A DNA stretch of 64,000 nt, taken from positions 20,480,293 to 20,544,292 of the forward strand of contig OU452203.1 in assembly GCA_911728435.2 (NCBI GenBank). Direction: 5' to 3'. The position numbers were made by a program, and so were the translations under genes. Shown piece by piece: positions 36,301 to 46,100 of this stretch. Numbering within the stretch: position 1 is the first letter of the stretch; every line of letters begins with the position of its first letter. The notes beneath the pieces were generated by a model. That model made no database searches. It worked only from the letters and a program-made list of their open reading frames with translations, and had not been told where the DNA came from. The DNA comes from Apoderus coryli. Taxonomy: Eukaryota > Arthropoda > Insecta > Coleoptera > Attelabidae.

Positions 36301-38292
36301 GTCGTTTGGAATTCATTCGTACGATATTAGGCGTTATTCTTCTACAAATTCAGATAAGCAGGGCTGATGACACTTGATTTTGTTATAAAAGAAAGGACAC
36401 CCTGTACAAAATTATCAATCTTTATGAAACATATAAAGTTCTACAGGTTATGGGTCCAGGAGAAGTATAGCCGACTAGACTTAGGAAGCATTTTCGGAAG
36501 TTCATTTTTTAAGTTTTTGTTTGTGGACATCCTGTATATTAAAAAGTTCAGTATTCCTTCGAAAACATCCATAAATTATCTTACCACGCAGTTCATTTTA
36601 AATTCAATTTCGCACACACGTCCAGGTTAAAGATATTTCTTGGTTGTTGTGTTTTGTTACAAGTTACCCATCAAAATGTTGTTTTACCGTTTTGTGCGGT
36701 ATGCTATAAAATTATATGTTTATGACTACTATTTTAATACACCTACCGGTATATTTTGCTACATATTTAAATAGTTGCTGTATTTCCTATAGACTATCTC
36801 CAAAATCATATTTTTAAAGTATACTAAAGTTGTACTTCTTAAACAAACTTTGCCTTTATTTCTTCATAAGAACAAAAAGCACACGTACATACCCATTCAG
36901 TTGCTGTACCCAAACGCAGTATTAGATTATTAACATTCCAACTTGACTTTTACGTTATTTATAATGCGAAACTCCTAATTACGTGAAGAAAGTTTTTTTA
37001 GGCACAACTCCTGAAGTTTCAACTCACACTTTCGGGAAATGTAAACTTTTAGCATGTACGATTAACTCTGGTTTGAGTTTGGGGGATGATGGTAAGCATA
37101 GAGAGAAAAGTTTACAACTTTAGCATTTCTAAAGTTTCTCTGTTTGTTTTAATGACGTTTTATAGAGACACTGTATTGTAGCACTCATCATAATTGTTAG
37201 TGTTAGATATAGCTTGGCAAGCTCGAATTGTGAAAATAAGGACTTGAATTTACTTCTACTTATGTTTTCTTTTTCTTTTCCAGCCTTGACCGAGATCAAC
37301 CATTCACCTTCCAACTGGGTGTGGGACAAGTGATCAAAGGCTGGGATCAAGGACTAACTGATATGTGCGTAGGCGAAAAACGTAAACTCACAATTCCCTC
37401 AAGTTTGGGTTACGGTGATCGTGGTGCTGGAAATGTCATCCCAGGTGGTGCTACATTGATGTTTGAAGTTGAACTGATTAACATCAGTGATTCCGCACCA
37501 ACTACTAATGTGTTCAAAGAAATCGATGGGAACAGTGACAAGCAATTGAGTCGTGAAGAAGTAAGCGAATTTGTAAATGTCACTTGTCATTTGTTTTGTT
37601 GTGTTATGCTTAGTTTTGTTGTGATTTTTTGTTTTTTGTTAGATTATTTTTGTGGTGATTTTGGTTATTGTTTTGTAGTGCTTTTATTGTTATCCTTGTA
37701 TAATAGTATTGGCTAATAAACTAATAATTGACCAGGGTAGTAACTCAATACAATATTCTTTAGCTCAGTTAGATTTAGATAGATCTATATTTTGTTTCAA
37801 TTTGATTTAACTCCGTGTATCTCGAAAAGGAAGGCCTGTTCTTTCTGAAACAGCATGTATGTTTCTATTGATTTTACATTAAACAAGTATTAAGAATTCA
37901 TTCATAAAATTTGAATAAGGGTAACATTTTAGGGGTGTCATTTGGTTTAATTTTCCTCAATTATTAAAGTATGCTGTGAAAGTTCAGTATATGTTATATT
38001 TATCATAAATGAAATCCGATCAAAATGATCTTTGCAAAAAAACTCGAATCTCAACAAACACATAACTCGCACATATCAAAATATCTACAAACCGTTTTTA
38101 TTTTTTCAGGTAAGCGAATATCTTAAAAAACAAATGGTAGCAGCCGAAGGAGAAACTCCTAGCGAAGAAGTGAAAAACATGCTCGCAGACCATGACAAAC
38201 TCGTCGAAGAAATCTTCCAACATGAAGATAAAGACAGAAATGGATTCATTTCGCATGACGAGTTTTCCGGTCCAAAACACGATGAACTTTAG
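18114..38292 (+). CDS. FKBP14: FKBP14-type ER peptidyl-prolyl isomerase with two EF hands
   Basis: Three exons (18114-18310, 37284-37560, 38110-38292) join in phase to 657 nt, encoding 218 residues; human FKBP14 is of similar length. The N-terminus ([19 protein letters not shown]) is a signal peptide. The FKBP domain follows, with [42 protein letters not shown], holding the aromatic and acidic residues that line the proline-binding pocket. Two canonical EF-hand loops follow: [12 protein letters not shown] and [12 protein letters not shown], with Asp/Asn at 1, 3, 5 and Glu at 12. The C-terminus is HDEL, an ER retrieval signal. The family catalyses cis-trans proline isomerisation in the ER lumen and helps fold extracellular matrix proteins. 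Intron 1 is 19 kb and full of transposons, plus a nested NDP kinase. The gene converges with FHOD. Confidence 0.95.
18311..19222. other. Intron 1 of FKBP14, first part
   Basis: It is AT-rich with no coding exon identified. A missing first exon of the nested NDP kinase might lie here, but no ATG followed by an in-phase donor stands out. Confidence 0.4.
19223..19816 (+). CDS. awd-like: Nucleoside diphosphate kinase nested in FKBP14 intron 1 (start exon not found)
   Basis: Two exons, 19223-19463 and 19583-19816, join at CCAATG|GTTAGT and TTTAG|GTTTGG to give an almost complete group I NDP kinase. Motifs seen are [70 protein letters not shown] and the active site NVIHGSDS, with the phosphorylated His. 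The family transfers gamma-phosphate between nucleotides through this His. Family members usually start a few residues before ERTFI. Here the frame extends upstream without an ATG to an acceptor TTTTGAAG at 19222, so a small first exon must lie upstream, or the copy has lost its start. ATG 19263 would cut the first beta strand. The intron argues against a processed pseudogene. The C-terminus ([12 protein letters not shown]) diverges from typical relatives. Confidence 0.85.
19817..27359. other. FKBP14 intron 1, long AT-rich part without genes
   Basis: About 7.5 kb with no exon, transposase or reverse transcriptase fragment I could identify on either strand. The open frames here are short, AT-rich and lack splice signals. 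Confidence 0.4.
27360..27507 (-). mobile_element. LINE 3' end (left part of a split LINE relic)
   Basis: GCATTTATTAGCCAACGGTT and following bases match the 3' end of the LINE at 6088-7560 (GCGTTTATTGCCCAACAGTT). The relic appears to continue at 28041-28385 after the inserted hammerhead element. Confidence 0.55.
27556..27635 (-). ncRNA. Type I hammerhead ribozyme, copy 1 (intact core)
   Basis: On the minus strand: outer stem I CUGUCAACUAC pairs with GUGGUUGACAG; after an internal loop, inner stem I UCACCA pairs with UGGUGA. Next come the conserved CUGAUGA box, stem II GUCG/CGGC (one G-U pair) with loop UGGAU, the GAA box, a very short stem III within ACGGCUGU, and GUC at the cleavage site. 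Cleavage is predicted between 27580 and 27579. The internal loops in stem I are where type I hammerheads make their tertiary contact. Confidence 0.9.
27889..27968 (-). ncRNA. Type I hammerhead ribozyme, copy 2 (weakened)
   Basis: It has the same architecture as the copy 333 bp to the left. CUGAUGA, GAAAC and GUC are intact. Stem II (GUCG/CGCC) has one mismatch, and inner stem I (UCACCA/UGAUGA) has one. Predicted cleavage is between 27913 and 27912, exactly 333 nt from the other site, so double cleavage would release one unit-length RNA. Confidence 0.8.
28041..28385 (-). mobile_element. LINE reverse transcriptase relic (right part of the split relic)
   Basis: Minus-strand frame: [21 protein letters not shown] and [10 protein letters not shown], the motif B and motif C regions; the catalytic box reads FVDD rather than FADD. 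A shifted continuation holds [20 protein letters not shown]. It is broken by shifts. Confidence 0.65.
28428..28503. repeat. Palindromic foldback
   Basis: The arms CATGAAATTACATATATTTC and GAAATGGTCATTTCATG, with CCTACGAGTATGAT and ATCATACGAGTAGG inside, form an imperfect hairpin around GATCGATCGC. Confidence 0.6.
28514..28998. mobile_element. MITE-like element with nested foldback
   Basis: Terminal inverted sequences TTTTTCTACGAC (about 28518) and GTCGTAGAAAAA (about 28983) and their imperfect extension enclose some 480 bp. Inside, CTTTTGTCATTACCGGGAAA and TTTCCTGGTAATGACAAAAG (28803 to 28908) form a second inverted pair. No coding frame is present, so it is a non-autonomous DNA element or a nested pair. 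Confidence 0.55.
29350..29790 (-). mobile_element. LINE ORF2 C-terminal and 3' end relic
   Basis: The minus strand reads [20 protein letters not shown] and [13 protein letters not shown] before stops, resembling LINE ORF2 C-termini. A 3' end GACTTTATTGGCA (reverse strand, near 29370) precedes an A/T-rich microsatellite. Confidence 0.45.
29861..30271 (+). mobile_element. Hammerhead retroelement copy with inverted 5' arm
   Basis: The right part (29992-30271) is a 5'-truncated unit of the 27.5-kb family in plus orientation, ending CCCATTTCA like the other copy. The left part (29861-29966) is an inverted 106-bp copy of 29992-30097 with one mismatch that I can see. Direct repeats ATTAATACATT (29850-29860) and ATTAATAAATT (30272-30282), 10 of 11 identical, flank the whole as a target-site duplication. 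An inverted, truncated 5' part fits twin priming or Penelope-like insertion. No protein is encoded. Confidence 0.85.
30146..30219 (+). ncRNA. Type I hammerhead ribozyme, copy 3 (complete, palindromic stem III)
   Basis: Outer stem I UCAACUACU pairs with AGUGGUUGA over nine bases (one G-U). Internal loop GACCGA faces AAGUAU. Inner stem I UCACCA pairs with UGGUGA. Then CUGAUGA, stem II GUCG/CGAC with loop UGCAU, GAA, and ACGGCCGU followed by C. Predicted cleavage is between 30198 and 30199. ACGGCCGU is fully self-complementary. One molecule can form only a two-pair stem III, but two molecules can form a strong one, as known for dimeric hammerheads. Every conserved core base is present. Confidence 0.93.
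31425..31989. mobile_element. Foldback retroelement with hammerhead-like cores
   Basis: Two arms of about 195 bp (31421-31619 and 31755-31952) are near-perfect inverted copies, starting TAGTAGGAAATAAAAG. They flank an AT-rich centre with an A run (about 31708-31738). A 38-bp unpaired tail (31953-31989) follows the right arm. The direct repeat AACATATTATTGTTGT at 31409-31424 and 31990-32005 is a 16-bp target-site duplication. No protein is encoded. Variable-length TSD, inverted partial copies and a hammerhead-like core point to a Penelope-like non-autonomous element. Confidence 0.75.
31842..31890 (+). ncRNA. Minimal hammerhead-like motif (candidate)
   Basis: CUGAUGA (31849-31855) is followed by U, stem II GAAGC/GCUUC with loop UAGUGA, then GAAAC and a tiny stem III within ACAUGU. 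Stem I is short (CCA with UGG) and interrupted, so activity is uncertain. The left arm carries the same motif on the minus strand, with GAAAA in place of GAAAC. Confidence 0.5.
32006..33850. other. FKBP14 intron 1, AT-rich, no gene seen
   Basis: No exon or transposon protein is recognised. Short stretches such as GAACACCCTATAT near 32037 and ATACGGGGTGTGG near 32372 resemble ends of small mariner-like or MITE elements. Confidence 0.35.
34640..35725 (+). repeat. Minisatellite, about 48-52-bp period
   Basis: About 20 variants of a unit containing TTCCGAGTTTTTTACAGAA, TTCTGCAAAAAAAGTCAGAA and TAATAAAAAA are joined head to tail. Each unit has the palindrome CAGAATTCTG. Unit lengths differ because of homopolymer changes, and some blocks are duplicated as pairs. 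Diverged units in the opposite orientation appear at about 33930-34030. Confidence 0.85.
35726..37283. other. FKBP14 intron 1, last part
   Basis: It is AT-rich, with end-like sequences GGACACCCTGTACA (36398) and GGACATCCTGTATA (36526) that resemble mariner or MITE termini. The intron ends with a strong polypyrimidine tract TTTTCTTTTTCTTTTCCAG before 37284. Confidence 0.5.
37284..37560 (+). CDS. FKBP14: FKBP14 exon 2 (rest of FKBP domain, first EF hand)
   Basis: It begins after TTTTCCAG with the one base that completes the serine codon, and ends CGTGAAGAA|GTAAGCG in phase 0. It encodes the catalytic core from LDRDQPF to EVELINI and EF hand 1. Confidence 0.95.
38110..38292 (+). CDS. FKBP14: FKBP14 exon 3 (second EF hand, HDEL tail)
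   Basis: It begins after TTTTTTCAG with VSEYLKKQM, contains EF hand 2 and ends GPKHDEL before TAG at 38290-38292. Its first ten bases repeat the first ten bases of the preceding intron. Confidence 0.95.
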   Translation, partial: VSEYLKKQMVAAEGETPSEEVKNMLADHDKLVEEIFQHEDKDRNGFISHDEFSGPKHDEL

Positions 38293-39394
38293 GATTAACA
38301 ACAAATCGATATCTTCAATTGACTGAGTTTCATTTATTTTTTTATACTGTTATAAATAATTATTTATTTTACACTTTTTTAATGTTTTTTTTTTATAAGC
38401 AGTACCTAGATGTAATTAAATAATCATACATAACTACTTAACAGTCAATTAAAAACACGTTCAAAGTTTTGAAGTAGATAACTTATAATTGTTGTAAAAT
38501 AATACCAAATACGTTTATTAAATTAATTTATTTAGAGATTGAAACCTTTTAGGGATACATTCCATAAATATTTTTTTTATAATTAATTTCATTTAACAAA
38601 ACTTCTTTTATATAATTGTATCTCTGATTTATTGTTAATAGATTCATAATGATCCATTGTTAAGATAGGAATAAACAACGTTTTTCTATGAAAAGTCTAT
38701 TATTTAAAAAACTAACAACACTCTAGAGGTGTTTAAGAGCTGCAACTAAATAATTCAGGAACAGTTTAGATATTAAATAAAACACATACAAAATCTAACA
38801 AATTTTAACTTATTTATTTAAAGTATATTTAAATAATTATTTATACATACCAAGTTTCAACAATAATTTAAAAAATTGTATTTGGATATTAAAATAATAA
38901 TATCCACATATACAAAATTAAATTAAAAAGAAAATGTAAACTAAAAAAAAATTCTAATAATAAATAAAAATTATACAGTCTACAGATTAAGTTGTTGGGC
39001 AAGTCATTATAAAATTAATTCTATAACAAATCAAATACAAAAAAAGATAAGACTAGTAGTCAATCTTAAAATAAAATAATATGGAAAAAATAATAAATTA
39101 GAAATTTAATAAATAATTCTAGTGCATAATTAATACAAAAAAAAATTGAAAGGAAATTCTTATTTAGTTTTTTTAAATAGTGAAGTCTTAGTAAAAAAGA
39201 AATTAATGAGCAGCCACAAATTTATCACATTATTAGAAAATATAATAATAATTAGTTTTATCGATAACAAAAATGAATATCGAGAGAACAATTGATTTAT
39301 TTACATTAATAATATTTCATCTAAGAATATGTCAACAAAACAAATTAGTTTAGTTTTCTTAAAACTATGCAACAAGAGCACATTCATTTTGGTC
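38293..39394. other. Convergent 3' UTRs of FKBP14 and FHOD
   Basis: About 1.1 kb of AT-rich sequence lies between the two stop codons. AATAAA-type signals occur on the plus strand (about 38670 and 38776), and TTTATT, the reverse complement, recurs. Transcript ends cannot be fixed from sequence. Confidence 0.5.
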
Positions 39395-40188
39395 CTAGTA
39401 TCCCTTAATATAAGCTGAGAGGTGTTTCTTCTCTTCTTCAGAGAGTCCATTTTTTAAAGTTCTTCGCACTGTAAGTTAAAAGAAAATACGATGAATCCTC
39501 AGCAGAAAAGGTTATTCAATTAACTTTTGGATTTAGAGATTTTGAAAAAAACGATGAAGAAACAAAATTATTACATTTTCCCAAAGTTAGCTTTTCTGAA
39601 TTACAAAATAACGTAACAAGCAGCACAAACTATAAAAAAATCTATTAAAACATGCAAAATCAGTAAATAACAAACAAAAACTCCAAAATTCCTAAACAGA
39701 AAACGTACCACTAAGGAACAGTTTTAAGGTGAATCTCGATTTCCAAATGGATTGTTCTCACGTGTTCGAGATCGTTTCACTAGATTCAAATAAATTTTAT
39801 TATCAGAAATTCATTTATTACTTGCAGAATGCAAAATATTTCCTTGATATTTGCAATCAATGAAATATTTCGGATAATTTATCAATGTGTCCGTTCTTTT
39901 CATCTACTTACATGATTTTCGATCGGCATGCCTCGTCCGTTTCCGTTCTCTCGGTGCCGTCCTAACACTCGGTCCTTTCGTAGCCGTTTTCACAAGACTC
40001 TCCAAGATCTCATCATCGCCATCAGTCAGATTGCCGGGACTAGCAAACGCGCGATGATTATCTATATTCCGACGAGTCCGTCGCCAAGGTAATGTACCCT
40101 GCATACTTTCCACGTCAGAAATGTCACTACCTAGCAACTGACGCAATTCTGCGTCTGCACGGTCTTCTTTAGATCGAAACTTTCCAAC
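39395..40188 (-). CDS. Fhos: FHOD exons 13-14 (DAD autoregulatory tail)
   Basis: Exon 13 (39912-40188) ends AAATCAT|GTAAGT and encodes [15 protein letters not shown] and a basic [15 protein letters not shown]. Exon 14 (39395-39468) completes the leucine codon, then [16 protein letters not shown], ending GY and TAG at 39395-39397. Human FHOD1 has the same order: DEIMDLLV, then RERKR, then RRTLK. In the family this segment binds the N-terminus and is released by ROCK phosphorylation near the basic cluster. Confidence 0.92.
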
Positions 40189-43100
40189 CTACAATACACG
40201 AACGAGAATAGTGATATTAATTTTTAAGTTACTAATCCTAAAGTTGTCTTACGTCTGTAATCATTTTGCCTCGAGTCTTATTCCGTTCTCTATGGTTTGC
40301 TTTTTTCTCCAACTGCTGTAATACTCTTTCTCTAGTTGTTCGATACTCCAGTGCGAATTCTGATACAATTCTGCAAAATTCGTTTGGTTTTGTATCGCCA
40401 ATTTGATGCAAAGGTATGCCCAGCCATAAGAGAAATTTGTGAAACCTAAAATTTAAATAAGTACCTAATATATTAATTTAAAATAAGTTTGTTTTTATCT
40501 AGTCTAGTTAAAAGTTTGCTTAAGCAGCATTTTAGTCAACTTCTTTTTCGTCCAAAATGGCACCCACAAACTGTGAAGTTGTAAAAGGTTGCTAAATACA
40601 ATTTCATTAGTGTTTGCGTCTCCGTCTTTTGTTGAATTTTGTGTTCGCTATTGTAAAAATGTACACATTTGTGTTACTAGCTGATCTTATTGAAAATTGC
40701 ATAATAAACCTGCAAATCTGTGTTTCCAAGCTTTCCATATCTGTTTGTCTTATTTGCACTTATTCCTAAAGCCATCAAAATTTGCTTCTCCGTCTTGTTA
40801 AGGTTCATGTGACTATTTTAACATATAAAAAATAATTTTCATACCGATTCATTATTCTTCTATGGATAATTCCTAAAAGTATGATACGTTCAGCGCAATC
40901 CGCTAAAAAATCAGACATTTTAACTTTCATCATTGTAGAACCATCGTGTTTAGCAATAAATTTCAAATGATCCCATGAAGCTTTACAATCCGCCTCTAAC
41001 CGATGAATATTCAGCGTTAGTTCATCAAAATCAATCTTAGATGCCCGTGTAATAGCTCCAATCTAAAATAAAATAAAAATTATATTGCGGAAAGTGTTCT
41101 TTAAATGGATTTCTTTTATAGTTACCTCAGAATACAAATCTGTAGCTTCAGGAAACTTTTCCATAACAATATGACACAAGTGATGCAGCAACGAATGCTT
41201 ATGCACAGTATCTTTAACTTCAGGTACTTTAGACAAATACTCGATTTGAAATCCTTTGACCTCATTACCATTAAGAAAATTACCAACAGAAAGTAATGTA
41301 CTTAAAATTCCACGAAACGTTTTGTTAATTTTCAAAACTTCAAAGCCTTGCTTCAGATCCATGAGTGGTTCTGCGATCTCACGTTCAGAGTTTTCGAAAT
41401 CGAGTTTAAACGCCCACAACTTCAAACGGGCAGGCAGTTCCGAGATAGAGGCGAGGGTTAGGAGGAACTGTTCAGCACTACCTAAAATACCAAAAAAGTT
41501 TATTTCGAAACAAATCGCTAGTTTTTAGAATGTACCTAGTGGTAAGTCAGGATTTGCAGCTTGTGCTTCCTGAATCTTGGTTCGTTCTTCTTCTGTTGGT
41601 AACATGGTCAATAATTTTTCAATTCCCTCTCGATTCATGATTGTTGCGTCCATTTTCAAGATAGCTGTCTTAATGGATCGTGGAGGTGGGAGTTTGGTCA
41701 TACCGATATTAATGGCGTTTGAACGTTTAGGGTCTAATACGATAATTTCCTTGTTTTTATTCATCTCTTGTTGTTTCTATAAGATACAAAGTATAATTAA
41801 TAATAATTTTGGTATAATTTAAGATAAGTATTTAATAGAAGAACGTGTAACTAAAGGGGTCCACTACCATGCAAAATAATTAGCATGCTCTTTAACCGGA
41901 AGTTATATACACAATACATCAATGAAGTAAGAGATATCCCAGGTTTTTCAATAAAAAAAAGCTAGTAGTCTCAAAAATATCCTACAACGCTCCTTCGCAA
42001 CCGAGAATCTGGCTATCAACTCCACTGATGAGTCGTGAAGCAACCAATACGACCGTCTGGTGAAAGTACAGCGTATGACAGACAAACTCTCAAGTTTTAA
42101 ACCAGCCCGAATAAAAATAGAAAAGATATCTTATTATTATAAATGTACTCTTCTTTTAGTTTCGCGTTTACTACTAAACCGGAGCCGAGGGCGGATATTT
42201 TTGGGACTCTTCTAGGTATTGATTTCAATTAGACATTAATGTTGGAATATAGTAGATTTTAAGAGGCAGGTTAAAAAAGTGGATTCTACAAAGGTGGATC
42301 GACTTATAAATAAAGTTCAAAAACAAAAAGATTGGTTAAAAAATTATTTGCGTGAAAATAATCTACAGGTGGGTTTGCTTGAAGAAAAACAAACGTATAA
42401 ATTGAATATTTAGTATTCCAGGAGCAAATGATAATATGTTGGAGACTGAAGAAAGATCGTACGATTTGACCAGATTTACTGTTGATTTTTAAGGTTTTTA
42501 GCAAATTTACCAGACTATTATTTTATGTTTATGTCAGAAATAATTTTCTAGAACTTTATCTTTCGTCATGTAGTAAAACAGTATTTTAAACTTTAATTGA
42601 GACTACCTTAATGTTGCATATTTCGGAGAATTTCGATTATACTAGTGTTTTACTATTTTGGCAACTCTATCTATAAAAGAATTCTTTAGACGTTTTGTTC
42701 CAGAAGATTTTTGTTTCAAAACTCATAAAAAAAAATAAACCGAATAGTTCAGTTTTGTTTAATGAATTAATTATTATAATATTTGAATGTTGTGATCCAC
42801 CCTGTAGGAACAATATAAAGATAATCACCACCACCACTAAAGTAGAAATATAGGACCACTAAAGTAGATAGTATAGGACTGAAATAACTCACCTCCTGTA
42901 TCAGCCAAATGCCACAAATGGATTTTCCCCAAAAAAAAAAAATGAAGAAAACAAAATAAGAAAGAAAATAATAATGAAAAAAAAAAAGAAAAATGTGAAA
43001 AGAAGTATGTGATTAAAAAAATAAACATTTACCCTACACCTACAAATTAAATAACTGAACAAACAATAACTAACTAGGGGCGGGCAAAAATACATTTGTA

Positions 43101-46100
43101 AGGGGTTTTTCAATAAGAGTGATATGATTTCTATAATCAAACTTAAGTTTAGTTTTAATTTTCAAGAGTGCTGTGTACCATCCTCAATGCTTTTGAGGCT
43201 TCTTGTCCCTCTAAAATCATCATTACAAACTACAGAAGCCATAACGTGGAAATAAGGGAAACTGTGAAAGGGAAACGTGTGAAGATTGCACCCAAACAAC
43301 AAGTTCTTTCAAAAGAGATAGTTTAGGAACTACGATGGACAGATGAAGATGAGCTTTTTAATAAAATAAAGTTTAGCTTTATGCCCGCCCCCACTATAAT
43401 ATGCTAGTTATTACCCCAATGAATGAATAGTAAACTAATTTATCACCGAACTATATAACTAGGAATACAGTAAATTTTAATCATAGCTTTAGATCTAACC
43501 TTTGTAATTAGATCCTTGGCACGACTTTCAAATAAATGCTCCAGCTTTTGTGTGTCCACTGTTACCGGACATAGTTCATCCCAAATAGATCCGGTTTTCA
43601 ATTTGGAGTGACTCAAGGGATCCTCTCGGACTTCCTTCCAAAATAACTTAACAGTTTTCTTGGTTTTCTTCATCGGTATTTTACTATCATTTGATTTATT
43701 ATTGCGTTGAAATAACGGTGCACCGAACAACGGTGCACTAGGAACTGGGGGTGGTATACGAATATTACTGTTTAAGGGTGGTGGCGGCGGCGCGGTACCG
43801 CCTAAATCTAGGAGTGGAGGCGGTGGAGGTGGAATACCATTAGTAACAGCAGCCGGTGCTAAAGCGTCGATTTCATCGTCACTACCCAAATCAGTAAAAT
43901 CCATATCACAAAGATTCAGAGATCGATTCAAATTTATTACTAACTCCTCCCATCGCAGTTCGTTTTCCGATTTTTTTGGTTCAGTTTTTGGTATATTTTC
44001 ATTGGTGGTTGTCGATTTTAAAACGTCAGCTTTTGATTTCGATTTGGCAAGACCCTCTTTCGCTTTTGAAATTAATCCTGACATATTTTCAAACCTAAAA
44101 TATATTTATTACGAATTTTATACAGAAATTCATGATAATATACAACAATACTAACCTATTGTTAATTTTATTGTCTTCAGTGGCTCCTAAAATGTTCTGA
44201 TTAGCTAGTTTTTGTGTTAAATCCTTAACGGTGTTTTCTCTTTTAATTTGCATCAGCAAATTCTTTTCGTTTTCGTTCGTAATTTCTGCATCTTCGACAT
44301 TTTCTCGATTTTGCAACATCGAATAGATCCAGGGTTGCTGTTTAAGACTGTCTTCTGAATCGAGTTTATTAGCTGCATTCAAAAGTGATGTCAAGTCCTT
44401 TCTACTAGGATTTCTGTTCAGATTTAGACTGCCGTTTGATATCCTCTGTTGCAAGCCATTGTTAAAGGTACCTAAACAAGAAACATGAATGAAAATAATA
44501 TTCTGGCTGTATTTTTTATAATTTAAGAACAAGACTCTGTTCTATATCGTCCACTTACCATTATTTTCATGATTTTGGTCTTTGTCATGATTTGACTCTT
44601 TGAAAAAATCAGCATTCTCTTGTTGCTCCTTCATAAAGCTCCGTTGTCTTTCAGCTCTTTCCCTTCGGCGTTTTAGTGCAGGTGTTACGCCAGCTTCATT
44701 AGCTAAATAGCAAGCGCATAAGCAATATTAGAAAGCAACAAATACAAAATTTAACAAAAGGCAATTTGCTTTTGATGTCAAGATGTCGATCTGTATTTCT
44801 ATAATGATTTAGAAATATGTAGAATTCAAACTTAAATTTTGATCAGATAAAATTGTCATTTTTGACAATTTTTCAGATAGTGTAATAACTAGCATCCATA
44901 AAAAATCTCGAAGGTATTAGAAGCAGCTTAGTTGCTCACAATGTTATCAAAAAAGAGAAATTAAAGAAATCAGTAAGTCAAAAGTAGTTTACCTTTATTG
45001 CTCTCCTTATAACTACCATTCAGATGAGTATTATTTACACCAGAGGATTGCGAACTAGACGATTCATCAAAATCCTGATCTTCATTGGTTGAATTCTTGA
45101 TTTTCGTGCCGTAAACTGGTGCAGTCCCCGTTGAATGTCGTCGACTCTTTCGTCGCTCAATAGTATCACCAACAGATTTGCGATTTCGTAACGTTCTGCG
45201 AATATTCTCATCCAAATGCCGAATACGATTACCGCCAAGTTCTTCCCCATCCTCGTATTGCAACACTGCTTCATAAATTTGGAATTGCTGAAGCAGTTCG
45301 AGATCTGTACCAGGCTTAGACATGTACCTGAGGAGGATAATCAATCAATTCCATCAATTTAAAAAATATAACGTTATGTACCTTTGAATAATCGTTTCGA
45401 TTCCCTGTTCTTCTAATGCATCAGCTTGATCATAGTACGTGTCCTGATCCGGTACGCCATTCAAAATTTTATTGATCAAGGTCGTAGCATAGATCAATAG
45501 TTCCGTATCAGCTGAATCAAAGTCTTTCAACAATGTCATGACGTTATGATATGGTAGAAGACCTTGAGAATAATCTACAGCACGAATCGCTTTGACAAGC
45601 AACATACAGTTTGATTCAGTGTATTCAACAAAAACTAGTAGAAGTTTTAGAGCCGTTTTAACAACCAGACGAAACTAGAAAGATTCATTGTTAATGAAAT
45701 AAAATTTTAACGTTGGATTTACTTACTTTGGATGAAATTAAACTGTACAACCATTGAATCGTTTGGTTGTGCTCCATAACTCCATTCATACCATCCACAT
45801 ATAACATAACTTGACCCAAAGCTCGTAGAATGTAGTTCTGATAGTTTTGATCTGCTTCCGAACCAACTTTGATGAGACATGATAAACCATCATTCTGGAC
45901 GAATTCGTGGACGAGATCTTTGTCTTCTTGGAAGATTTGTTTAAGGGAAAAAAGTGCACGACGGAGTTCTCGACCTTCTGATGTTAGAAGCTTCTCTGCA
46001 ATAAATTAAATAAGTACTTGTTGAGTATCCTGTACGTATCGTCTTTATTATAACAAATAGAGAAAATAGAAAATACAAAAGGTACTACAGAGAAAAAAAA

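Larger units (their letters stand above)
41777..43499 (-). other. FHOD intron 8 with inserted elements
   Basis: A 1.7-kb intron holds a decayed hammerhead retroelement (42003-42109) and a foldback with GGGGCGGGCA ends (43078-43397). Otherwise it is AT-rich, with a homopolymer-rich part at 42930-43020. Confidence 0.6.

Noticed and set aside
36367..36630. 87-codon plus-strand frame
   Set aside because: It crosses two CACCCTGTA-like element ends, has no known motif and no acceptor or donor that fits FKBP14.
41105..41822. Plus-strand frames of 63-90 codons
   Set aside because: They are antisense shadows of the conserved FHOD FH2 exons.
42837..43140. Two Phe/Leu-rich minus-strand frames
   Set aside because: They arise from an A-rich homopolymer tract on the plus strand within a FHOD intron.
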